A DNA stretch of 64,000 bases from the NCBI RefSeq assembly GCF_004342285.1, contig NZ_SMCV01000017.1, positions 20,768-84,767 on the forward strand, given 5' to 3'. A program made the translations under genes and the position numbers. This DNA comes from Klebsiella sp. BIGb0138. Its GTDB lineage: Bacteria > Pseudomonadota > Gammaproteobacteria > Enterobacterales > Enterobacteriaceae. Under the pieces are notes generated by a model that worked only from the letters and a program-made list of their open reading frames with translations, was not told the origin of the DNA and ran no database searches. Position 1 is the stretch's first letter, and every line of letters begins with the position of its first letter. Shown one piece after another: positions 18,048-28,357 of the stretch.

Positions 18048-19510
18048 GCGCAAAGCTCCTTATTCTGTTGCGACTGAAACTGCGCCACGAAGCGGGCAAT
18101 TTCGTTTTCAGGATTGGGGGTAAACGTGGTGAGCGCAGAGTTGTGGCGCACCACCTGACGGAAATCGTCGACGTTATTCAGCTCATCCAGCGTCATCAGC
18201 TGGATACCGATATTGCCCAGCGTAGAGGCCTCGACAGGGCCGGCGACCACCGTGACGCCGCAGGCGTCAGCGCACAGCTGGTTGAGCAGCGCGTTCTGGC
18301 AGCCGCCGCCCACGATATGCAGCTGGCTGAACGGCTGTCCGCGCAGCCGGGTGAGTTCGTTGAGCACGCGGGCGTAGAGCAGAGCGAGACTGTCGAAAAT
18401 GCAGCGCGCCAGTTCGACGGCCTCCATGGGTACCGGCTGCCCGGATTCGCGGCAGGCGGCCTGAATTTCGCCGCTCATATTGGGCGGATTGATAAAACGG
18501 TCGTCGTTGCAATCAATCACAAAGCGGCAGGCCGGAAGCCGCTCGGCGCGGGCGATCAGCGTAGAGAGTTCACCGATGTTTTGCTCTTGCAACACCCGCT
18601 GTAGCAGCCAGAGCCCCATGATATTTTTCAGCACCCGATAGCGCCCTTCGGCACCGCCTTCATTGGTGATATTGGCCTTCAGCGCTTCGCTGCTGGTGTA
18701 AGGCGTTCGGCTTTCAAAGCCCATCAGCGACCAGGTGCCGGAAGAGAGATAAGCGGCGTTCTGAGAGGACAGCGGCGCGGCGATCACCGCGCTGGCGGTA
18801 TCGTGACTGGCGACAGCGACCACCGGAATGGCGTTCCCCTGCGGACACGTCCAGTGGCCGATCACGTTACCCGGATGACGCGGCGTGCCGAACCACGCGC
18901 GCGGCGCCCCGGTCCAGCTCAGCAGGTCGTCATCCCAGCTATCGCTATCAATATTGACCAGCTGGGTGGTGGTGGCGTTGGTGTATTCCCAGTTCATCCT
19001 GCCGGTCAGACGGAAGCTGAAATAGTCGGGGATCAGCAGCGCATGCACGGCCTGGCTGACCAGTTCAGGCTGTTGTTCAACCAGTGCGCGCAGCTGATAC
19101 AGGGTGTTGAAGGGCATAAACTGGATGCCGCTGCGACGGTAGATCTCGGCGCGTCCTATCTGCTCTTCAGCATGCTGCATCAGACCGTGGGTGCGAGCGT
19201 CGCGGTAGGAGATCGGTAGGCCGACGCGTTGCCCCTGCTCGTTCAGCAGCACATAATCCACGCCCCAGGTATCAATACCGATGCTATCGATGGCGATTCC
19301 CTGTTCGCAGACCTTTGCCAGCCCGCGGCGAATTTCGCCTTCCAGACGGTCGATATCCCAACAGTCATAGCCCGCCACCTTGCGCAGACTATTGGTGAAA
19401 CGATGAATCTCACGCAGCGTCAGCGCACGCTGCGCGCGGTCGTAGCGGGCAAGCATGACCCGCCCGCTGGAGGCGCCTAAATCAACGGCTACACAATGAC
19501 GAAAGCTCAT
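18044..19510 (-). CDS. rhaB: rhamnulokinase
   Basis: 488 aa, one residue short of the E. coli protein. It phosphorylates L-rhamnulose at O1 with ATP. It is a FGGY-family kinase: phosphate-binding DLGASSGR at 10-17, and the catalytic base D237 in SHDTASA. The C-terminal ATP-binding part has the GGGCQN stretch. First gene of rhaBAD, read from the divergent region shared with rhaSR. A RhaS-type operator, a TAGACT -10 and a CRP site lie upstream. Confidence 0.97.
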   Translation of the reverse strand: MSFRHCVAVDLGASSGRVMLARYDRAQRALTLREIHRFTNSLRKVAGYDCWDIDRLEGEIRRGLAKVCEQGIAIDSIGIDTWGVDYVLLNEQGQRVGLPISYRDARTHGLMQHAEEQIGRAEIYRRSGIQFMPFNTLYQLRALVEQQPELVSQAVHALLIPDYFSFRLTGRMNWEYTNATTTQLVNIDSDSWDDDLLSWTGAPRAWFGTPRHPGNVIGHWTCPQGNAIPVVAVASHDTASAVIAAPLSSQNAAYLSSGTWSLMGFESRTPYTSSEALKANITNEGGAEGRYRVLKNIMGLWLLQRVLQEQNIGELSTLIARAERLPACRFVIDCNDDRFINPPNMSGEIQAACRESGQPVPMEAVELARCIFDSLALLYARVLNELTRLRGQPFSQLHIVGGGCQNALLNQLCADACGVTVVAGPVEASTLGNIGIQLMTLDELNNVDDFRQVVRHNSALTTFTPNPENEIARFVAQFQSQQNKELCA

Positions 19511-19822
19511 GGGGAGATCCTTGTGAAAATCATTGTCAGCAGTCTAAAAAAGTCATGCGCCGCCGACCTTCTTGCCACGGACAGGGAAAATTGGCGGCTG
19601 GCAACAAAGCAAAGGTGACCGTGAGAGAGGTCACAATTTCGCTTAATCAGCGGGACGGTCAGGGATGTGATGTTGTCCGCAGTTCCCGATCTTTCCGGCT
19701 ATTTCTTGAAAATGCGGCAGGCTTTACGAATTTTGCGGTCAAAAATTGAAGGCCGGAATGCTAACCCTTAATTACTATTTGCTTCACTGATTGATAACAT
19801 TTCTCATTTCGAGGGCGCAGCT
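19511..19822. promoter_or_regulatory. divergent rhaBAD / rhaSR control region
   Basis: 312 bp without a gene. On the rhaB side, minus-strand TTTTTTAGACT (near 19540) matches the known rhaBAD -10. Two 17-bp half-sites at 19566-19582 and 19600-19616 resemble the E. coli RhaS operator, sharing GTTGCC and CAAGAAGGT. A CRP site CGTGA-GAGAGG-TCACA lies at 19620-19635. The rhaS-proximal 180 bp should hold the RhaR site and rhaSR promoter, but I could not define them. Regulation expected: CRP plus rhamnose-bound RhaS for rhaBAD, and RhaR for rhaSR. Confidence 0.8.
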
Positions 19823-20659
19823 ATGACCATATTGCACAGTGTGGATTTCTTTAAGTCCGGGACTTCTGCTGTTGCCATTGAGCCACGCCTCCCTCAGTCG
19901 GCGTTTCCGGAACATCACCACGATTTCCATGAAATCGTCATCGTTGAGCACGGCACCGGGATCCACGTTTTTAACGGGCAGCCCTATACCATCAGCGGTG
20001 GCTCGGTGTGTTTTATTCGCGATCACGACCGTCATCTCTATGAGCACACCGACAATTTGTGTCTGACCAACGTGCTGTATCGCGCGCCGGATGCCTTTCG
20101 CTTTCTCAACGGGGTTAATCAGCTGTTGCCCCAGGAGCAGGAGGGAAACTATCTCTCCCACTGGCGGGTGAATCAGACGGTGCTGCAGCAGGTACGGCAG
20201 ATTGTCGATCGGCTGGACCATGCCGGCCACGAAGCGGATATGCATACCATCGCCGGCCGCGAGATTCTGTTTATGCAGCTGCTGGTGCTGCTGCGTAAAA
20301 GCAGCCTTGCGGAAGAGGCGGCGGACAACGAAGCGCGGCTCAATCATCTGCTGGCCTGGCTGGAAGATCACTTCGCCGACGAGGTGTGCTGGGAGGAGGT
20401 GGCGGCGAAGTTTTCACTGTCGCTGCGGACCTTGCATCGTCAGCTTAAGCAGCAAACGGGTTTGACGCCGCAGCGCTACCTCAACCGGGTGCGGTTAGTG
20501 AAGGCGCGTCACCTGCTGCGCCATAGCGATGAAAGCGTGACGGATATCGCCTATCGCTGCGGATTTGGCGACAGTAACCACTTTTCGACGCTTTTTCGCC
20601 GGGAGTTTTCATGGTCGCCGCGCGATATTCGCCAGGGGCGGGACGCTATTCTTCAGTAA
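19823..20659 (+). CDS. rhaS: L-rhamnose-responsive activator RhaS
   Basis: 278 aa, the same length as E. coli RhaS. N-terminal cupin-type sensing domain with [16 protein letters not shown] near 31-46. The C-terminal AraC-type pair of helix-turn-helix motifs covers about 170-275 ([19 protein letters not shown], then [17 protein letters not shown]). With L-rhamnose it activates rhaBAD and rhaT. GAGGG precedes the ATG. It is divergent from rhaB and followed by rhaR. Whether it also drives the added ABC-fucO-rhaM segment is an open question. Confidence 0.95.
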   Translation: MTILHSVDFFKSGTSAVAIEPRLPQSAFPEHHHDFHEIVIVEHGTGIHVFNGQPYTISGGSVCFIRDHDRHLYEHTDNLCLTNVLYRAPDAFRFLNGVNQLLPQEQEGNYLSHWRVNQTVLQQVRQIVDRLDHAGHEADMHTIAGREILFMQLLVLLRKSSLAEEAADNEARLNHLLAWLEDHFADEVCWEEVAAKFSLSLRTLHRQLKQQTGLTPQRYLNRVRLVKARHLLRHSDESVTDIAYRCGFGDSNHFSTLFRREFSWSPRDIRQGRDAILQ

Positions 20660-20732
20660 CGCGAGAGCAGTCAACGTTTTAGCCAGCAAGAACGCCAATA
20701 ATAAAATGTTTTTTGGCGGTGGAGTTCTTGTC

Positions 20733-21590
20733 GTGGCCGGTCAGCTGATTCTTCGCAAAGATGAGTTTTTTGCTTCTCCTTCTCAGGCGGTAGCGGTCGC
20801 CGATCGTTACCCGCAAAATGTCTTCGCCGAGCATACCCACGAGTTCTGTGAGCTGGTGCTGGTGTGGCGTGGAAACGGCCTGCACGTCCTTAACGATCGT
20901 CCCTGGCGCATCACCCGTGGCGATCTGTTCTACATTCGCGCCGAAGATAAACACTCCTATGCTTCGGTTAACGATTTAGTCCTGCAAAACGTGATTTATT
21001 GCCCGGACCGGCTGCGGCTGAATTTTGACTGGGCGGCTCATATTCCCGGTCTGTTTGGCACGCCGTGGAGCCCGCACTGGCGGATCGGCAGCTCCGGTAT
21101 GACCCAGGTGCGCCAGGTGATTACCCAGCTCGAGCAGGAGAGCTCCCGCGGCGATGCGCAGGCGAATAACATGGCCGAGCTGCTGTTTGCGCAGCTGGTG
21201 CTGGTTCTCCAGCGTCACCGCTATGCCACCGATAACCTGGCGGCGACCCAAAGCGAAACGCTCCTCGATAAACTGCTGACCGAACTGGCGGGCAGCCTGA
21301 ACCGGCCTTTTGTCCTCGACCGCTTTTGTCTGCGGGAAGGGTGCGGCGAACGCGCGCTACGCCAGCAGTTTCGCCAGCAGACCGGGATGACGATTAACCA
21401 CTATCTGCGGCAGCTGCGGATTTGCCACGCGCAGTATTTATTGCAGCATACGGAGCGCTTGATTGGCGAAATCGCCATGCAGTGCGGGTTTGAAGACAGC
21501 AACTACTTTTCCGTGGTGTTCAACCGGGAAATCGGCATGACCCCCGGACAGTGGCGGCAACGCAGCCGCGTTGCCGCCTGGGAGGGTTAG
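20733..21590 (+). CDS. rhaR: L-rhamnose-responsive activator RhaR
   Basis: 285 aa from a GTG at 20733. That start was chosen because GGAG lies 8 bp upstream and [13 protein letters not shown] lines up with the E. coli start MAHQLKLLKDDFF. An in-frame ATG at 20706 is possible, and the open frame continues back into rhaS. AraC family, with an N-terminal cupin domain ([17 protein letters not shown]) and two C-terminal helix-turn-helices ([13 protein letters not shown]). It activates rhaSR with rhamnose. Its stop overlaps the convergent rhaT stop by 4 nt. Confidence 0.93.
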   Translation: MAGQLILRKDEFFASPSQAVAVADRYPQNVFAEHTHEFCELVLVWRGNGLHVLNDRPWRITRGDLFYIRAEDKHSYASVNDLVLQNVIYCPDRLRLNFDWAAHIPGLFGTPWSPHWRIGSSGMTQVRQVITQLEQESSRGDAQANNMAELLFAQLVLVLQRHRYATDNLAATQSETLLDKLLTELAGSLNRPFVLDRFCLREGCGERALRQQFRQQTGMTINHYLRQLRICHAQYLLQHTERLIGEIAMQCGFEDSNYFSVVFNREIGMTPGQWRQRSRVAAWEG

Positions 21591-22621
21591 TTCGCCATCC
21601 CGAGGCCGACGATATTGGCGGCGATAATAATCACCACGCAGCCCAGGCTTAACACGCTGACCGGCCGACGGCCGGCGTTGTTCCACTCCTTCAGCACCAG
21701 CCCGACCAGGCCGCCGCACAGCACATAGAAGCTCATATGCAGCATCCAGCTCATGTAGTCATACTGCGCGGGAATGCTGGCGTGACCCCAGGCATAGAAG
21801 AAGAACTGCAGGTACCACATCAGGCCGCCAAGCGCCGACAACAGCACGTTGGCCACGATCAGCGGTTTGGCCAGCGAGAAGTCGGCTCTGAGCGACAGAC
21901 TTTTCACTTTCGCCAGGCGAATAAAGCAAAAGCCAAGGTTGACCAGCGCGCCGCCGCCCATAATCACCACGTAGCTGGGCAGGGCGGTGTACAGCGGATC
22001 GACGCCCAATGCTGCCGCGGCATCGTGCATCGGCCGGGCGGCGTTCATCGCAAAAGACATGCCGGCGGAAAAAACACCGCACATCACCGCCAGCATCAGC
22101 CCTTTTTTCAGGTTGAAATCTTCGGCTTTAATGCCCATTTTGCGCTCTTTCAGCTGGCCTGCCCGCGTGACGATGGCAACGCCAACCACCGCCACCAGCA
22201 CCCCGAGCAAGGTCATCTGGCCGCCCTGGGTGTGAATTAATATCGCGAACTGGCCGTTGATAATCGGGGTCATCAGGGTGCCGACAATCAAGGTGATACC
22301 AATCGCGATACCGATCCCCATCGACATACCGAGGTAGCGCATCGTCAGGCCGTAATTGATGTTGCCGATCCCCCACATGGCGCCAAACAGAAATACCGGC
22401 AGCAGCGTGGAGGCGTTGAAAGAGCGGTAATAGGCCCAGAAATCGGGCAGCAGCATGGCGCTAATGGCCCACGGAAGAACCAGCCAGGAGACAATCCCGC
22501 CGATAGACCACATGGTTTCCCATGACCACTGTTTAACTTGTTTGAACGGGGCATAGAAACAGGCTGCACTGGCCGCACCTATCAAATGCCAAAAAATACC
22601 CATCGTAATCGCGTGACTCAT
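21587..22621 (-). CDS. rhaT: L-rhamnose/H+ symporter
   Basis: 344 aa from the ATG at 22621, the E. coli RhaT length. About ten membrane helices of the drug/metabolite-transporter fold. The start [16 protein letters not shown] matches the family; an ATG five codons upstream was rejected. It brings in L-rhamnose and L-lyxose with protons. It is read from its own promoter towards rhaR, as in E. coli. Because an ABC system of probable rhamnose specificity lies in the same locus, this genome appears to carry two import routes. Confidence 0.96.
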   Translation of the reverse strand: MSHAITMGIFWHLIGAASAACFYAPFKQVKQWSWETMWSIGGIVSWLVLPWAISAMLLPDFWAYYRSFNASTLLPVFLFGAMWGIGNINYGLTMRYLGMSMGIGIAIGITLIVGTLMTPIINGQFAILIHTQGGQMTLLGVLVAVVGVAIVTRAGQLKERKMGIKAEDFNLKKGLMLAVMCGVFSAGMSFAMNAARPMHDAAAALGVDPLYTALPSYVVIMGGGALVNLGFCFIRLAKVKSLSLRADFSLAKPLIVANVLLSALGGLMWYLQFFFYAWGHASIPAQYDYMSWMLHMSFYVLCGGLVGLVLKEWNNAGRRPVSVLSLGCVVIIIAANIVGLGMAN

Positions 22622-22913
22622 TGATTTTATCCTCATCTATTTTTTTATCGGATAAATCTTCTTCCGACACGATGAGTGTAAAAATCGGTCAGTTTTTTCA
22701 CCTTCAGGCTGTTGCCATGTGATGTTGAACCCTGGCAATCAACGGCTTAATTACTTGTTCCAGCTCACAAAAATGCGCCTATGCCTTGCAGTTATAACCT
22801 TATTAAAAATACGGCATTGATAAGCGTTTTCAATATCATTTAATTAACTATAATGAACCAACTGCTTACGCGGCCTTAACACTTCCTGCCGCTTGACAAT
22901 AATGGAGAGGATT
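22622..22913. promoter_or_regulatory. rhaT / sodA divergent region with Fur box and sodA promoter
   Basis: 292 bp. On the sodA side, GATAAGCGTTTTCAATATC (about 22819-22837) is a Fur-box-like sequence at the place known in E. coli. The following CATTTAATTAAC and a TATAAT at 22849-22854 are nearly identical to the E. coli sodA promoter. Iron (Fur), ArcA and SoxRS control is established for sodA in E. coli; only the Fur-like site is evident here. The rhaT-proximal part shows no clear operator. Confidence 0.75.
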
Positions 22914-23534
22914 ATGAGTTATACACTACCAGCCCTGCCGTACGCTTATGACGCCCTGGAACCGCACTTCGATAAGCAGACGATGGAAATCCATCACACT
23001 AAACACCACCAGGCCTACGTTAACAACGCCAACGCGGCGCTGGAAAGCCTGCCAGAATTCGCCAGCCTGCCTGTTGAAGAACTGATCGCTAAACTGGATC
23101 AGCTGCCGGCCGACAAAAAAGGCGTTCTGCGTAACAACGCAGGCGGCCACGCGAACCACAGCCTGTTCTGGAAAGGCCTGAAAACCGGCACGACCCTGCA
23201 GGGTGACCTGAAAGCCGCGATCGAACGTGATTTCGGTTCCGTTGATAACTTCAAAGCTGAGTTTGAAAAAGCGGCAGCGACCCGTTTCGGTTCCGGCTGG
23301 GCGTGGCTGGTACTGAAAGGCGACAAACTGGCCGTGGTTTCTACCGCAAACCAGGACTCCCCGCTGATGGGTGAAGCTATTTCTGGCGTTTCCGGCTTCC
23401 CGATTCTGGGCCTGGACGTATGGGAACACGCTTACTACCTGAAATTCCAGAACCGTCGCCCGGACTACATCAAAGAGTTCTGGAACGTGGTTAACTGGGA
23501 CGAAGCAGCAGCGCGTTTTTCCGCCAAAAAATAA
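22914..23534 (+). CDS. sodA: manganese superoxide dismutase
   Basis: 206 aa from the ATG at 22914 behind GGAGAGG. It dismutes superoxide in the cytoplasm. The Mn ligands H27, H82, D168 and H172 are all at the E. coli positions, and the [10 protein letters not shown] block supports the Mn form. The ATG seven codons upstream (22893) lies before the ribosome site and was rejected. Single-gene unit between the rhaT promoter region and yiiM, as in E. coli, where kdgT follows sodA; kdgT is absent here. Confidence 0.97.
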   Translation: MSYTLPALPYAYDALEPHFDKQTMEIHHTKHHQAYVNNANAALESLPEFASLPVEELIAKLDQLPADKKGVLRNNAGGHANHSLFWKGLKTGTTLQGDLKAAIERDFGSVDNFKAEFEKAAATRFGSGWAWLVLKGDKLAVVSTANQDSPLMGEAISGVSGFPILGLDVWEHAYYLKFQNRRPDYIKEFWNVVNWDEAAARFSAKK

Positions 23535-23554
23535 GGTTGCATTGTGCTGAACGA

Positions 23555-23583
23555 GAAGCGAGTCTGATGACTCGCTTTTTTTG
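23555..23583 (+). terminator. sodA terminator
   Basis: AAGCGAGTC / GACTCGCTT stem with a TGAT loop, followed by seven T, 20 bp after the sodA stop. Confidence 0.9.
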
Positions 23584-23604
23584 TATCGGCACAAGGAGCA
23601 GCAG

Positions 23605-24279
23605 ATGCACTATCCGCTAAATGTCTACATCGGTCGCGTCCGCGACTATCCCGGCAGCCGCCCGAGCGCGATTGATAAAATTCAGGTCGATGGCGAGTTA
23701 ACCCTCGGCGAGCTTGGGCTGGAAGGCGATGAGCAGGCGGAAAAGAAAATTCATGGCGGGCCGGATCGCGCGCTGTGCCACTACCCGCGCGAGCACTATG
23801 CCGACTGGATCCGCGAATTCCCCGAGCAGGCCGATCTGTTCTGCTCCCCGGCCTTTGGCGAAAATCTTTCTACCGAAGGGCTGACCGAGAAAAACGTCAA
23901 TATCGGCGATATCTTCCGCTGGGGCGAGGCGCTGATTCAGGTTACGCAGCCCCGATCGCCATGTTTTAAACTCAATTTCCATTTTGGCATCAGCGATATG
24001 GCGCAGCTGATGCAGAACAATGGCCAAACAGGCTGGCTGTATCGCGTGGTGGCGGGCGGGCAGGTCTCCAGCGATGCGCCGCTGGAACGGGTCTCCCGGG
24101 TGAGCGACGTGAGCGTTCAGGAAGCCGGGGCGATAGCCTGGCACCTGCCGTTCGACGATGAGCAGTATCATCGCCTGCTGTCTGCGGCAGGACTGTCGGC
24201 GAGCTGGACCCGGACCATGCAGAAACGACGTCTGAGCGGAAAAATCGAGGATGCTTCGCGCCGCCTGTGGGGAGAATAA
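23605..24279 (+). CDS. yiiM: MOSC-domain protein YiiM
   Basis: 224 aa from the ATG at 23605 behind AAGGAG. A single MOSC (molybdenum cofactor sulfurase C-terminal) domain, with GLEGDEQAEKKIHGGPDRAL at about 44-63 and GENLSTEGL near 93. In E. coli YiiM and YcbX give resistance to N-hydroxylated base analogues, using molybdenum cofactor. The conserved Cys in QPRSPCFKL near 124 fits the Moco-binding cysteine of the family. The E. coli order sodA-kdgT-yiiM-cpxA is kept except for kdgT. Confidence 0.93.
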   Translation: MHYPLNVYIGRVRDYPGSRPSAIDKIQVDGELTLGELGLEGDEQAEKKIHGGPDRALCHYPREHYADWIREFPEQADLFCSPAFGENLSTEGLTEKNVNIGDIFRWGEALIQVTQPRSPCFKLNFHFGISDMAQLMQNNGQTGWLYRVVAGGQVSSDAPLERVSRVSDVSVQEAGAIAWHLPFDDEQYHRLLSAAGLSASWTRTMQKRRLSGKIEDASRRLWGE

Positions 24280-24290
24280 TTTCCCCACAG

Positions 24291-24372
24291 GCGCCAACGC
24301 CTTATCCGGGCTACGAGGGTTGCGCAGTTCACCGCGTGTAGCCCGGCTAAGCGCAGCGCGAGCCGGGGATGA
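24291..24372. repeat. REP/BIME pair between yiiM and cpxA
   Basis: CGCCTTATCCGGGCTACG (24297-24314) faces CGTGTAGCCCGGCTAAGCGC (24335-24354), followed by GCGAGCCGGGGATGA. The two arms are partly inverted copies, the usual paired REP form. It sits between the convergent ends of yiiM and cpxA. Confidence 0.75.
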
Positions 24373-24377
24373 ACGTA

Positions 24378-25751
24378 TCAGGTGCGCTTATACAGCGGCA
24401 GCCAGATCGTCAGGCGTAAACCGCCTAATGGGCTGTCATCGGCTTTGACCCAACCGCGATGCTGTTGAATCGCCGCTTCGACAATCGCCAGTCCCAGACC
24501 GGTGCCGCCAGACTCGCGATCGCGCGCTTCGTCGGTACGGTAGAACGGACGGAAAATCTGCTCGCGATCCTCCGGGCTGACGCCCGGACCGTCGTCATCG
24601 ACGTTAACCGTGATGCCGTCTTTATCCACCGAAAAACTGACCGAAATTTTGGTATGCGAGTAGCGCAGCGCGTTGCGCACGATATTCTCCAGCGCGCTTT
24701 CCAGCGCATTGGGGTTGCCGTACAGCGGCCAGGGACCCGGCGGATACTCCACGGTGAAGGATTTGCCAACCTGCTCAGCCTCGAATGCGGCGTTATCCAG
24801 CACTTCACCCCATAGCTGATTGGCTTTCACCGTTTCGCTCACCAGGGCGTTGTTCGCCTGGTTGCGCGACATCACCAGCAGGTCGTTGATCATGCTGTCC
24901 AGCCGGTGGGCTTCCGTCTCAATACGCTCAAGCTCTTTGCTCTCGCCGCTGCGACGGCGCAGCAAGGCGGTGCCGAGCTGCAGGCGCGTAAGCGGCGTAC
25001 GCAGTTCGTGGGAAATATCGGACAACAAACGCTGCTGGCCGGTCATCATTCGCTCCAGCGCCGTCACCATCTGGTTAAAACTGGCCCCGGCGGCTAAAAA
25101 CTCCTGCGGGCCGGCTTCCAGCTCAGGATGCTGACGCAGGTTGCCTTGCGCGACCTCATCGGCGGCATTTTTCAGCTTACGCGCCGGCTTGGCCAAGCTC
25201 CACGCGAGCCACAGCAGCAGCGGTGAACTGACCAGCATCGTGACAATCAGCAGCAGTAACGGGCGGTCGAACAGCAGGTTGATAAAATCGGATTGGGAGG
25301 TGCTGGCAGGGCGGATAAGATAGAGCTGGTAATTATCTTCCCCATCCCTGACGGAAAACGGCCCGACCATTTCCAGGCGCCCGTAGCGTTTTTTCTGCGG
25401 ATGATCGGCATTATCGGCCTGGCCGATAAAGTTACGAATGATCTGCATTTCGTTGCGTTCTGCGCCGATAACGCGCCCTTCGCTGGTGACCAGCAGTAAA
25501 CGCTGTCCCGGCGGGGCCCACTTATCGATGGCGCGGAACAGACGCCGCCACCACATCAGGTCATTTGGCGGATCGGTCGCCAGTTCGGCCTCGACGTGCT
25601 GTTCGATCATGGTGCCCTGGCGCTGCTCGCTTTCCAGGAGTTCGGTCATCTGGCGCGAATCCAGCTTGGGCAACATCAGAACCAGCATCAACACCAGCGC
25701 CAGCGTGAGCCAGAAAATAGCGAAGATGCGTGCGGTTAAACTTCCAATCAT
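24378..25751 (-). CDS. cpxA: envelope-stress sensor histidine kinase CpxA
   Basis: 457 aa, the E. coli length. Membrane helices at about 8-28 and 164-184 flank a periplasmic sensor of about 135 residues. A HAMP segment follows (about 185-237), then the dimerisation domain with phospho-accepting H248 in SDISHELRTP. The HATPase domain shows N (about 356), DDGPGV and GGTGLGL. It phosphorylates CpxR on envelope misfolding and is restrained by CpxP. The start overlaps the cpxR stop by 4 nt, so it is translated after cpxR in the cpxRA operon. Confidence 0.97.
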   Translation of the reverse strand: MIGSLTARIFAIFWLTLALVLMLVLMLPKLDSRQMTELLESEQRQGTMIEQHVEAELATDPPNDLMWWRRLFRAIDKWAPPGQRLLLVTSEGRVIGAERNEMQIIRNFIGQADNADHPQKKRYGRLEMVGPFSVRDGEDNYQLYLIRPASTSQSDFINLLFDRPLLLLIVTMLVSSPLLLWLAWSLAKPARKLKNAADEVAQGNLRQHPELEAGPQEFLAAGASFNQMVTALERMMTGQQRLLSDISHELRTPLTRLQLGTALLRRRSGESKELERIETEAHRLDSMINDLLVMSRNQANNALVSETVKANQLWGEVLDNAAFEAEQVGKSFTVEYPPGPWPLYGNPNALESALENIVRNALRYSHTKISVSFSVDKDGITVNVDDDGPGVSPEDREQIFRPFYRTDEARDRESGGTGLGLAIVEAAIQQHRGWVKADDSPLGGLRLTIWLPLYKRT

Positions 25752-26446
25752 GAAGCTGAAACCATCAGGTAGCCACGGCCGCGCAGGGTTTTAAACCACG
25801 GATGACCGTCTTTACGCTCCGGCAGCTTACGCCGCAGGTTGGAAATATGCATATCGATGGCGCGGTCAAATGGCGTCAGGCGTTTGCCCAACACCTCCTG
25901 ACTCAGATGTTCACGTGACACCACCTGACCAAGATGCTGCGCCAGCAGGTAGAGCAGGGTGAACTCGGTGCCGGTCAGCTCCAGCGTTTGTCCGTCAAAA
26001 TTGGCTTCCTGACGGCCTGGGTTGAGGCTCAACGCATCAACTTCCAGCGTCGGTGAGCCGGCTTCGGTGGTTTGTTGCTGCTCGCTCCAGTGAGAACGAC
26101 GCAGAATCGCGCGTATGCGCGCCACCAGTTCACGATCGTTAAACGGCTTAGGTAAGTAGTCATCCGCGCCCAGCTCAAGGCCGAGAACGCGATCCAGCTC
26201 GCTGCCGCGGGCAGTTAGCATGATAACCGGGGTCTGGTGTGTCTGACGCAACTCTTTAAGCGTATCGATACCGTTTTTCTTCGGCATCATCACATCAAGT
26301 AAAAGTAAATCGATGCTGTCGTCCAGAAGGGCCAGCGCCTGTTCCCCGTCATGGGCCACGAGCACGTTAAATCCTTCCATATCGAGCAGCTCTTTTAACA
26401 GGGAGGTGAGCTCCCGGTCATCATCAACTAACAGGATTTTATTCAT
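25748..26446 (-). CDS. cpxR: envelope-stress response regulator CpxR
   Basis: 232 aa, OmpR/PhoB family. The receiver domain covers about 1-115: acidic pocket D8-D9, phospho-acceptor D51, then T/K switch residues. A winged-helix DNA-binding domain covers about 135-230 (RAIDMHISNLRRKL). The phosphorylated form binds GTAAA-N5-GTAAA sites, one of which lies in the divergent gap to cpxP. First gene of cpxRA. Confidence 0.97.
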   Translation of the reverse strand: MNKILLVDDDRELTSLLKELLDMEGFNVLVAHDGEQALALLDDSIDLLLLDVMMPKKNGIDTLKELRQTHQTPVIMLTARGSELDRVLGLELGADDYLPKPFNDRELVARIRAILRRSHWSEQQQTTEAGSPTLEVDALSLNPGRQEANFDGQTLELTGTEFTLLYLLAQHLGQVVSREHLSQEVLGKRLTPFDRAIDMHISNLRRKLPERKDGHPWFKTLRGRGYLMVSAS

Positions 26447-26501
26447 TGTTTAAATACCTCCGAGGCAGAAATTACGTCATCAAGGCTCGCTAATCCATGA
26501 C

Positions 26502-26516
26502 TTTACGTTGTTTTAC
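26502..26516. promoter_or_regulatory. CpxR box between cpxR and cpxP
   Basis: TTTAC-GTTGT-TTTAC, which on the minus strand is GTAAA-N5-GTAAA, the consensus CpxR site. It lies 76 bp before the cpxP ATG and 55 bp before that of cpxR, as in E. coli, where both units are Cpx-activated. Confidence 0.88.
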
Positions 26517-26592
26517 ACCCCCTGACGCATGTTTGCAGCCCGAATCGTAGACTGGCTCTCGTTGAATCGCGACACAAACGTTTTGGGAGTAT

Positions 26593-27099
26593 GTGATGCG
26601 CAATGTTATTGCTGCCGTCATGGCCTCAACGCTGGCGCTAAGTGCATATAGCCAGGCCGCTGAAGTCGTTACCAGCGTTAACTGGCTCCCCGGAGACGAT
26701 GGGGCACAGCGCAGCAGCCAGAGTCATATGTTTGACGGCATAAGTCTAACCGAACAGCAACGACAGCAGTTACGAGATCTTATGCAACGGGCACGCCATG
26801 ACCGGCAACCCATTAATGTTAGCGAAATGGAGGCAATGCATCGCCTTGTCACCGCAGAAAATTTTGATGAGAACGCTGTGCGCGCTCAGGCCGATAAGAT
26901 GGCTCAGGAGCAGGTTGCTCGCCAGATTGAAATGGCGAAGGTCCGCAACCAGATGTATCACCTGCTAACGCCGGAGCAGCAAGCGGTTCTCAATGCGAAA
27001 CACCAGCAACGAATGGATCAGTTGCGTGAGGTTGTAAGGATGCAAAAAGGTTCAGCAACCATGCTGTCGAGTAGTAGCAATACCGTGCAACCCCAGTAG
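26593..27099 (+). CDS. cpxP: periplasmic Cpx-pathway adaptor/inhibitor CpxP
   Basis: 168 aa with a Sec signal ([21 protein letters not shown], cut near 22). Two LTxxQ motifs, LTEQQ near 54 and LTPEQQ near 122, define the CpxP/Spy fold, a dimer with a concave positively charged face. It shuts off CpxA and delivers misfolded proteins to DegP. The ATG given here begins at 26596; the window frame opens one codon earlier with another start codon (ATG ATG or GTG ATG). Strongly Cpx-controlled through the box at 26502. Its mRNA 3' end yields CpxQ. Confidence 0.95.
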   Translation: MMRNVIAAVMASTLALSAYSQAAEVVTSVNWLPGDDGAQRSSQSHMFDGISLTEQQRQQLRDLMQRARHDRQPINVSEMEAMHRLVTAENFDENAVRAQADKMAQEQVARQIEMAKVRNQMYHLLTPEQQAVLNAKHQQRMDQLREVVRMQKGSATMLSSSSNTVQPQ

Positions 27100-27108
27100 T
27101 AAACCCTG

Positions 27109-27168
27109 TTTTCCTTGCCATAGACACCATCCCTGTCTTCCCCCCTCATGATGAGGGGGTTTTTTTTG
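27109..27168 (+). ncRNA. cpxQ: CpxQ sRNA, processed from the cpxP 3' UTR, with terminator
   Basis: Starting 10 bp after the cpxP stop, TTTTCCTTGCCATAGACACC and CATCCCTGTCTTCCCCC are almost the same as E. coli/Salmonella CpxQ, which RNase E cuts from the cpxP message. The seed regions are kept. The terminator hairpin CCCCCTCAT/ATGAGGGGG plus eight T forms the 3' end; its loop-side bases differ from E. coli but co-vary to keep pairing. CpxQ is an Hfq-binding RNA that represses mRNAs for inner-membrane and envelope proteins. The sRNA itself is recognised by sequence; no expression is shown. Confidence 0.9.
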
Positions 27169-27258
27169 TCTGTCATTCAGCTAAACGACTTCTCCCTTGC
27201 GCCCCGTCGCAACAAAAGTTCGGGTTATACTAAGCGCATCGCCGGAAAAGGAGCGTTT

Positions 27259-28155
27259 ATGGATCAATCTTATGGGCGGCTGGTCAGTCGTGCGGCCATT
27301 GCGGCGACGGTGATGGCCTCCGCGTTACTTTTGATTAAAATTTTTGCGTGGTGGTATACCGGATCGGTGAGTATTCTGGCGGCGCTTGTGGACTCGCTGG
27401 TGGATATTGCCGCCTCGTTAACCAACCTGCTGGTGGTGCGTTACTCGCTTCAACCCGCTGATGAGGAACATACTTTTGGCCACGGCAAGGCGGAATCGCT
27501 GGCCGCGCTGGCGCAAAGTATGTTTATCTCCGGGTCGGCTCTGTTCCTGTTTTTGACCGGCATCCAGCATCTGGCGCGGCCGGAGCCGATGCAGGCGGCG
27601 GGCATCGGCATGATTGTGACCCTGATTGCGCTGGCCAGCACGCTGGTGCTGGTGACTTTCCAACGCTGGGTGGTGAGAAAAACGCGAAGCCAGGCGGTGC
27701 GAGCAGATATGCTTCATTATCAGTCTGATGTTATGATGAACGGCGCAATTCTGGTGGCGCTGGGCCTCTCCTGGTATGGTTGGCATCGCGCCGACGCGCT
27801 GTTTGCCCTTGGAATTGGCATCTATATTTTATATAGCGCGCTGCGTATGGGTTACGACGCCGTTCAGTCGTTGTTAGACCGCGCACTTCCTGATGAGGAG
27901 CGTCAGGACATTATCAATATCGTGACCGCGTGGCCAGGCGTCAGCGGGGCGCACGATCTACGGACGCGGCAGTCAGGGCCGACTCGCTTTATTCAAATAC
28001 ATCTGGAAATGGAAGATAACCTCCCGCTGGTGCAGGCGCACGTGATTGCCGACCAGGTGGAGCAGGCGATTCTGCACCGTTTCCCGGGTTCTGATGTGAT
28101 TATCCATCAGGATCCCTGTTCTGTGGTGCCGCTGGCGCGACAGGGCGTTTTTTGA
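27259..28155 (+). CDS. fieF: ferrous-iron/zinc efflux pump FieF
   Basis: 298 aa from the ATG at 27259 behind AAAAGGAG. Cation-diffusion-facilitator family (YiiP): six membrane helices and a cytoplasmic C-terminal domain. The transport-site residues D45, D49, H153 and D157 are present (DSLVDIAAS and HYQSDVMMN). It exports Fe2+, Zn2+ and Cd2+ in exchange for protons. The open frame extends back over CpxQ to 27148, but the [13 protein letters not shown] start matches E. coli [13 protein letters not shown]. Own promoter between the CpxQ terminator and 27259. Confidence 0.96.
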   Translation: MDQSYGRLVSRAAIAATVMASALLLIKIFAWWYTGSVSILAALVDSLVDIAASLTNLLVVRYSLQPADEEHTFGHGKAESLAALAQSMFISGSALFLFLTGIQHLARPEPMQAAGIGMIVTLIALASTLVLVTFQRWVVRKTRSQAVRADMLHYQSDVMMNGAILVALGLSWYGWHRADALFALGIGIYILYSALRMGYDAVQSLLDRALPDEERQDIINIVTAWPGVSGAHDLRTRQSGPTRFIQIHLEMEDNLPLVQAHVIADQVEQAILHRFPGSDVIIHQDPCSVVPLARQGVF

Positions 28156-28357
28156 GCTTTCGGTTATAGTCTGTAAACTCGATGTAAAATGTGGGGCGGA
28201 TCGGCATTTTTTGTATAAATTACCGCCATTTGGTCTGACCTGAATCAATTCAGCCAGAAGCGTTTGATATACTATTGCAATTATCGTCGTGCACTCCTGG
28301 TGAAGGAGCGCTTCAGGCAACAGGATTATTTTTTGCTTCCTAAGTTCAGAGGTAGTC

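Noticed and set aside
19784..20371. 195-codon minus-strand frame opposite rhaS
   Set aside because: Antisense to a full-length regulator, with no ribosome site or domain.
20565..20732. rhaR start inside rhaS
   Set aside because: The extra residues are the rhaS 3' end read in another frame; a GTG with a good ribosome site at 20733 matches the E. coli start.
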